A DNA stretch of 43,029 bases from a bacterium (lineage in GTDB: Bacteria; Oederibacteriota; CAKKQC01). The stretch covers positions 1 through 43,029 of the forward strand of contig CAKKQC010000014.1 in assembly GCA_919901855.1 (NCBI GenBank), in the 5' to 3' direction. The first letter of the stretch is position 1. The number at the start of each line of letters is the position of its first letter. Below the pieces are notes generated by a model, which did no database searches, had not been told where the DNA came from, and worked only from the letters and a program-made list of their open reading frames with translations. Position numbers and translations under genes: made by a program. Positions 40,703 to 43,029 of the stretch are shown piece by piece.

Positions 40703-41758
40703 ATGGCCTGTAGACTGCTCGCGCTCGCCGGACTGCTCGCGGCCGGCGGGGTCGCCCGCGCGAGCGCCCCCGCGCTGCCACCCGAACCCCGTGCCATCGT
40801 CACCGCCGTCGGGGACATCCTCCTCACCAACTGGCAGACCGAGACGCTCTACCGCTCGCTCTCGCGCTGGCTGTCGTTCAACCCCGACGCCGAGTACGTC
40901 TACCCGTTCAAGCGCATCCGGACCGAGCTGCGCGGCATCGTCTTCGGCAACCTCGAAGGCCCGCTGACGAACCTACCCATCCGCGAGTTCGACGACAAGG
41001 ACGAGCCGTATTATTTCGGAGTTCCTTCCCGGTTCGTCCGGACTCTCCAGCTCGCGGGCTTCCGCGTTCTCTCGCTCGCCAACAACCACGTCCGCGACTG
41101 CGGCCCGGCGGGGCTCCTCGACACGATGCGGGTCCTCCGGGCCGCCGGGATCCGGCCCGTCGGCGCCGGACTGGACGACCGCGCCGCCCGCGCGCCCGTC
41201 CTCGCCGAGGATAACGGCATCCGGGTCGCGTTCCTCGCCTACAACCTCGTGCCCCCGGCAAGCGTCTGGGCGGGACCCCGGCACCCGGGCACGGCCCACC
41301 CGACGGAGTCGGCCATGGTATACGACGTCCGGACGGCCGCCCGGCGCGCGGACGCGGTCGTCGTCTCCCTGCACTGGGGCCGCGAGATCGCGGACGAGTC
41401 GCAGATGCCCCTCCCCTCGGAGTCCCGCGTCGCGCTCGCCCGCCGCCTCCTCGAGGCCGGCGCCGCCGTCATCCTCGGCCACCACTCCCACGCGGTGGAG
41501 CGGATCGAGCGCTACCGGCGCGGGATCATCTGCTACGGGCTGGGCAACTTCGTCTTCGCGGGCACGCAGCAATCCGGCCACCCGCACAGCGTCATCGTGC
41601 GGTTCACGCTGGGCCGCACCGCGCTCCCGGAGGTTCAGGTCATTCCCGTCCTCATCGAGCCCGAACGGGCGAAGTGGAGCCCCCGGCCGATGTCGGGCGC
41701 GGCGCGCGCCGGCTTCCTCGCGCGGATCGGCGTGGACGCCTCTGGACATTTGCCGTGA
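40703..41758 (+). CDS. CapA-family metallophosphatase-like protein
   Basis: A 351-residue protein with a signal peptide (MACRLLALAGLLAAGGVARA). The mature part follows the CapA/PgsA pattern: AVGDILLT, IVFGNLEGPLTN, VLSLANNHVRDCGPAGLLDT, VVSLHWGREI, ILGHHSHAVERIERYRRGII and CYGLGNFVF. The metal-binding D, N and H residues of this calcineurin-like fold are all present. In Bacillus the family is needed for poly-gamma-glutamate capsule; no other capsule synthesis gene is next to it here. The start is at 40703 because the signal peptide begins there; an ATG at 40631 lies within the gene before. Its stop overlaps the next start (GTGA). Confidence 0.9.
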   Translation: MACRLLALAGLLAAGGVARASAPALPPEPRAIVTAVGDILLTNWQTETLYRSLSRWLSFNPDAEYVYPFKRIRTELRGIVFGNLEGPLTNLPIREFDDKDEPYYFGVPSRFVRTLQLAGFRVLSLANNHVRDCGPAGLLDTMRVLRAAGIRPVGAGLDDRAARAPVLAEDNGIRVAFLAYNLVPPASVWAGPRHPGTAHPTESAMVYDVRTAARRADAVVVSLHWGREIADESQMPLPSESRVALARRLLEAGAAVILGHHSHAVERIERYRRGIICYGLGNFVFAGTQQSGHPHSVIVRFTLGRTALPEVQVIPVLIEPERAKWSPRPMSGAARAGFLARIGVDASGHLP

Positions 41759-42978
41759 GACGCGGCCGCCCGTCCGGAAAGCCCCGCCGGGTCAACCGGG
41801 TCCGGTGGGCCGCCACCCAGATCCTTCTCGTCGCCGTCCTCGGGGAACTCGCGGTCCGGGCGGTCCATCTCGCCGGCGGCGGCGGCGTCCTGCTTTACAT
41901 CCAGGAGGGGGACCTCTGGAAGGCCTACGACTACGTGGGAGACGTCCGGGCGCTGATCGCCACGAACCCGTTCCAGACCAGGCCGCTCGGCGTGATCCAC
42001 GGGTACGTGACGAACTCCAACGGCCTCAGGTCCCCCGAGTACCGGATCGCGAAGGCGCCGGGCACCCGGCGCCTGGTCCTGCTCGGCGATTCCTTCCTCG
42101 TCATGACCGGCGGCCCCGACGACCGGGACCACGTGTCGCACGTGCTGGAACGGAGCCTGGGCGGAGCTAGCCGGCTCGAGGTCGTCAACCTCGGCGTGCC
42201 GGGCACCGGGCCCCGGTTCTACCGCCGCATGCTGGAGGTGGAGGGCCGCCGGCTGCATCCCGACGCGGTGATCGTCTGGTTCTTCGCCGGCAACGACTTC
42301 ATCGAGGAGGGCTACGGGGTGCCGCCGGACCTCACCACGGAGCTCGCGATCCACTCCTACCTGTTCCGCGTGGTGCGGAACGCCACCCGGCTCGCCCTCA
42401 GCAAGCCGTGGCGGATGCTGGTCGCCGGGGCGCCGCCGGCCCCGGGGCCGGACGGCCGCCCGCCGCACGGGGGATATTTCCGGGGATGCCCGGAATGCTG
42501 GCCGTGGCCGAAGTGGCCGTCGCGGTCCGAATTCGAGCGCGTGCAGACCACGAGATCGGTCATCTACCGCTCGCCCTGGCCGCCGGCGCTGGACCGCCAA
42601 CTGGCCGGGATCCGGCGGGAGCTGGACCGGATGCGCGACCTGGCGCGCCAGGACGGCTTCGGCCTCGTGGTCGCGATCATCCCCGACGAGACCCAGGTCG
42701 ACCCGGACCTCCAGCGGCTGGTCCGGGGCGCGACCCCCGGGCGCGTCCTCGACTTCGACCTGCCGCAGGCGACGCTGACCCGGCTATGCCGGGAGGACGG
42801 CATCCCCGTCGTGGACCTCCTGCCGGTGTTCCGGTCCGCCGTTCTCCGGGGGACGCCCGTCTACTTGGAGCAGACCACGCACTGGAATCCGGCCGGACAG
42901 CGGCTGGCCGCCGAGACCGTCGCCCGGTTCCTCCTCGACGCCAAGCTCCTGCCCCCGCCCAGCGTCCGCGACCGCTAG
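41755..42978 (+). CDS. SGNH/GDSL-type hydrolase-like, membrane-anchored protein
   Basis: A 407-residue protein with a GTG start coupled to the capA stop. One N-terminal membrane helix (about 17-38) is followed by an SGNH-like domain: LVLLGDSFLVMTG (block I with the nucleophile serine near 118), VVNLGVPGTGPRFYRRML (block II glycine), VIVWFFAGNDFIEEG (block III asparagine) and a late TTHWNPAGQRLAAE with the catalytic D/H region (H near 379). The layout recalls AlgJ/AlgX-type acetylation proteins acting on polysaccharides outside the inner membrane. With CapA and the GT-C proteins it hints at envelope polysaccharide work. Confidence 0.82.
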   Translation: MRRGRPSGKPRRVNRVRWAATQILLVAVLGELAVRAVHLAGGGGVLLYIQEGDLWKAYDYVGDVRALIATNPFQTRPLGVIHGYVTNSNGLRSPEYRIAKAPGTRRLVLLGDSFLVMTGGPDDRDHVSHVLERSLGGASRLEVVNLGVPGTGPRFYRRMLEVEGRRLHPDAVIVWFFAGNDFIEEGYGVPPDLTTELAIHSYLFRVVRNATRLALSKPWRMLVAGAPPAPGPDGRPPHGGYFRGCPECWPWPKWPSRSEFERVQTTRSVIYRSPWPPALDRQLAGIRRELDRMRDLARQDGFGLVVAIIPDETQVDPDLQRLVRGATPGRVLDFDLPQATLTRLCREDGIPVVDLLPVFRSAVLRGTPVYLEQTTHWNPAGQRLAAETVARFLLDAKLLPPPSVRDR

Positions 42979-43029
42979 CCTGAGTTCCGCAGTTGCGGGA
43001 GGGGCGTGGTGGTTTTGCAGGGCTTTTGA
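42979..43029. other. Window end, no gene seen
   Basis: About 50 bp after the last stop codon. A short CCGCAGTTGCGG inverted repeat is present. Nothing else is supported. Confidence 0.5.

Noticed and set aside
40703-42978. Capsule biosynthesis locus
   Set aside because: CapA and an SGNH hydrolase are present, but no polymerase, ligase or export gene of a known capsule pathway is seen.

Overview
The window is GC-rich bacterial DNA with a mosaic layout: an accessory half (about 1-23,300) carrying defence-type genes, an insertion sequence and phage packaging genes, and a very GC-rich half (about 23,300-43,029) that looks like resident chromosome. No rRNA, tRNA or other taxonomic marker is present. 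The resident genes (DUF1638, a UroD-family protein, LarA-like, several GT-C type membrane proteins, a glycine-tailed RRM protein, a fused MalF-MalG permease, CapA) suggest an uncultivated Gram-negative-type lineage; I cannot name the phylum. In about a dozen genes of both halves a TAnnAT-type -10 box lies only 6-9 bp before the start codon, which points to widespread leaderless transcription.

Accessory half, left to right: the end of an IS that cut a type I restriction subunit (hsdR); a small unknown gene; a hybrid histidine kinase split by an intact IS5-type element (3799-5157, CTAG target duplication, precise enough that the original receiver domain can be read by joining the flanks). Then comes a defence-like cluster: a caspase fused to an FGE-sulfatase fold, a large PIN-like protein with two C-terminal membrane helices, a TIR domain fused to a SAM methyltransferase, a TIR-like/TPR protein led by an XRE regulator, a third TIR-like protein with a C-terminal membrane helix, a possible PD-(D/E)XK-like protein and a small membrane protein. 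The first part of this cluster is tied together by non-coding repeats: a diverged ~350 bp unit present twice, and an operator-like array of three GTCAG boxes spaced exactly 10 bp apart, present three times. A 23-bp promoter segment is also shared perfectly between the caspase leader and the possible nuclease gene.

17,168-22,519 is a leftward block of SRAP, two small unknown genes, terminase large and small subunits, a ParB-domain DNA methyltransferase and an HTH protein: an orphan packaging module without portal, capsid or tail genes. It is followed by a truncated YhcG/DUF1016 gene that breaks at a perfect 15-bp palindrome, and by a retropepsin-like protease.

The resident half holds LarA-like, a GT-C type membrane protein, a UroD-family protein, a PHP phosphoesterase coupled to a deacetylase-like protein, an RRM protein with tandem hairpins behind it, DUF1638, another GT-C protein, and a tightly coupled rightward operon: TPR-type lipoprotein/secreted protein, sugar-type binding protein, a single polypeptide carrying both ABC permease domains, a membrane protein/spermidine-synthase-like fusion that apparently starts at CTG, then CapA and an SGNH hydrolase. 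No ABC ATPase is present. The strongest candidates for something new are the TIR-methyltransferase fusion, the shared phased GTCAG arrays and the repeat unit next to them, and the one-chain permease.
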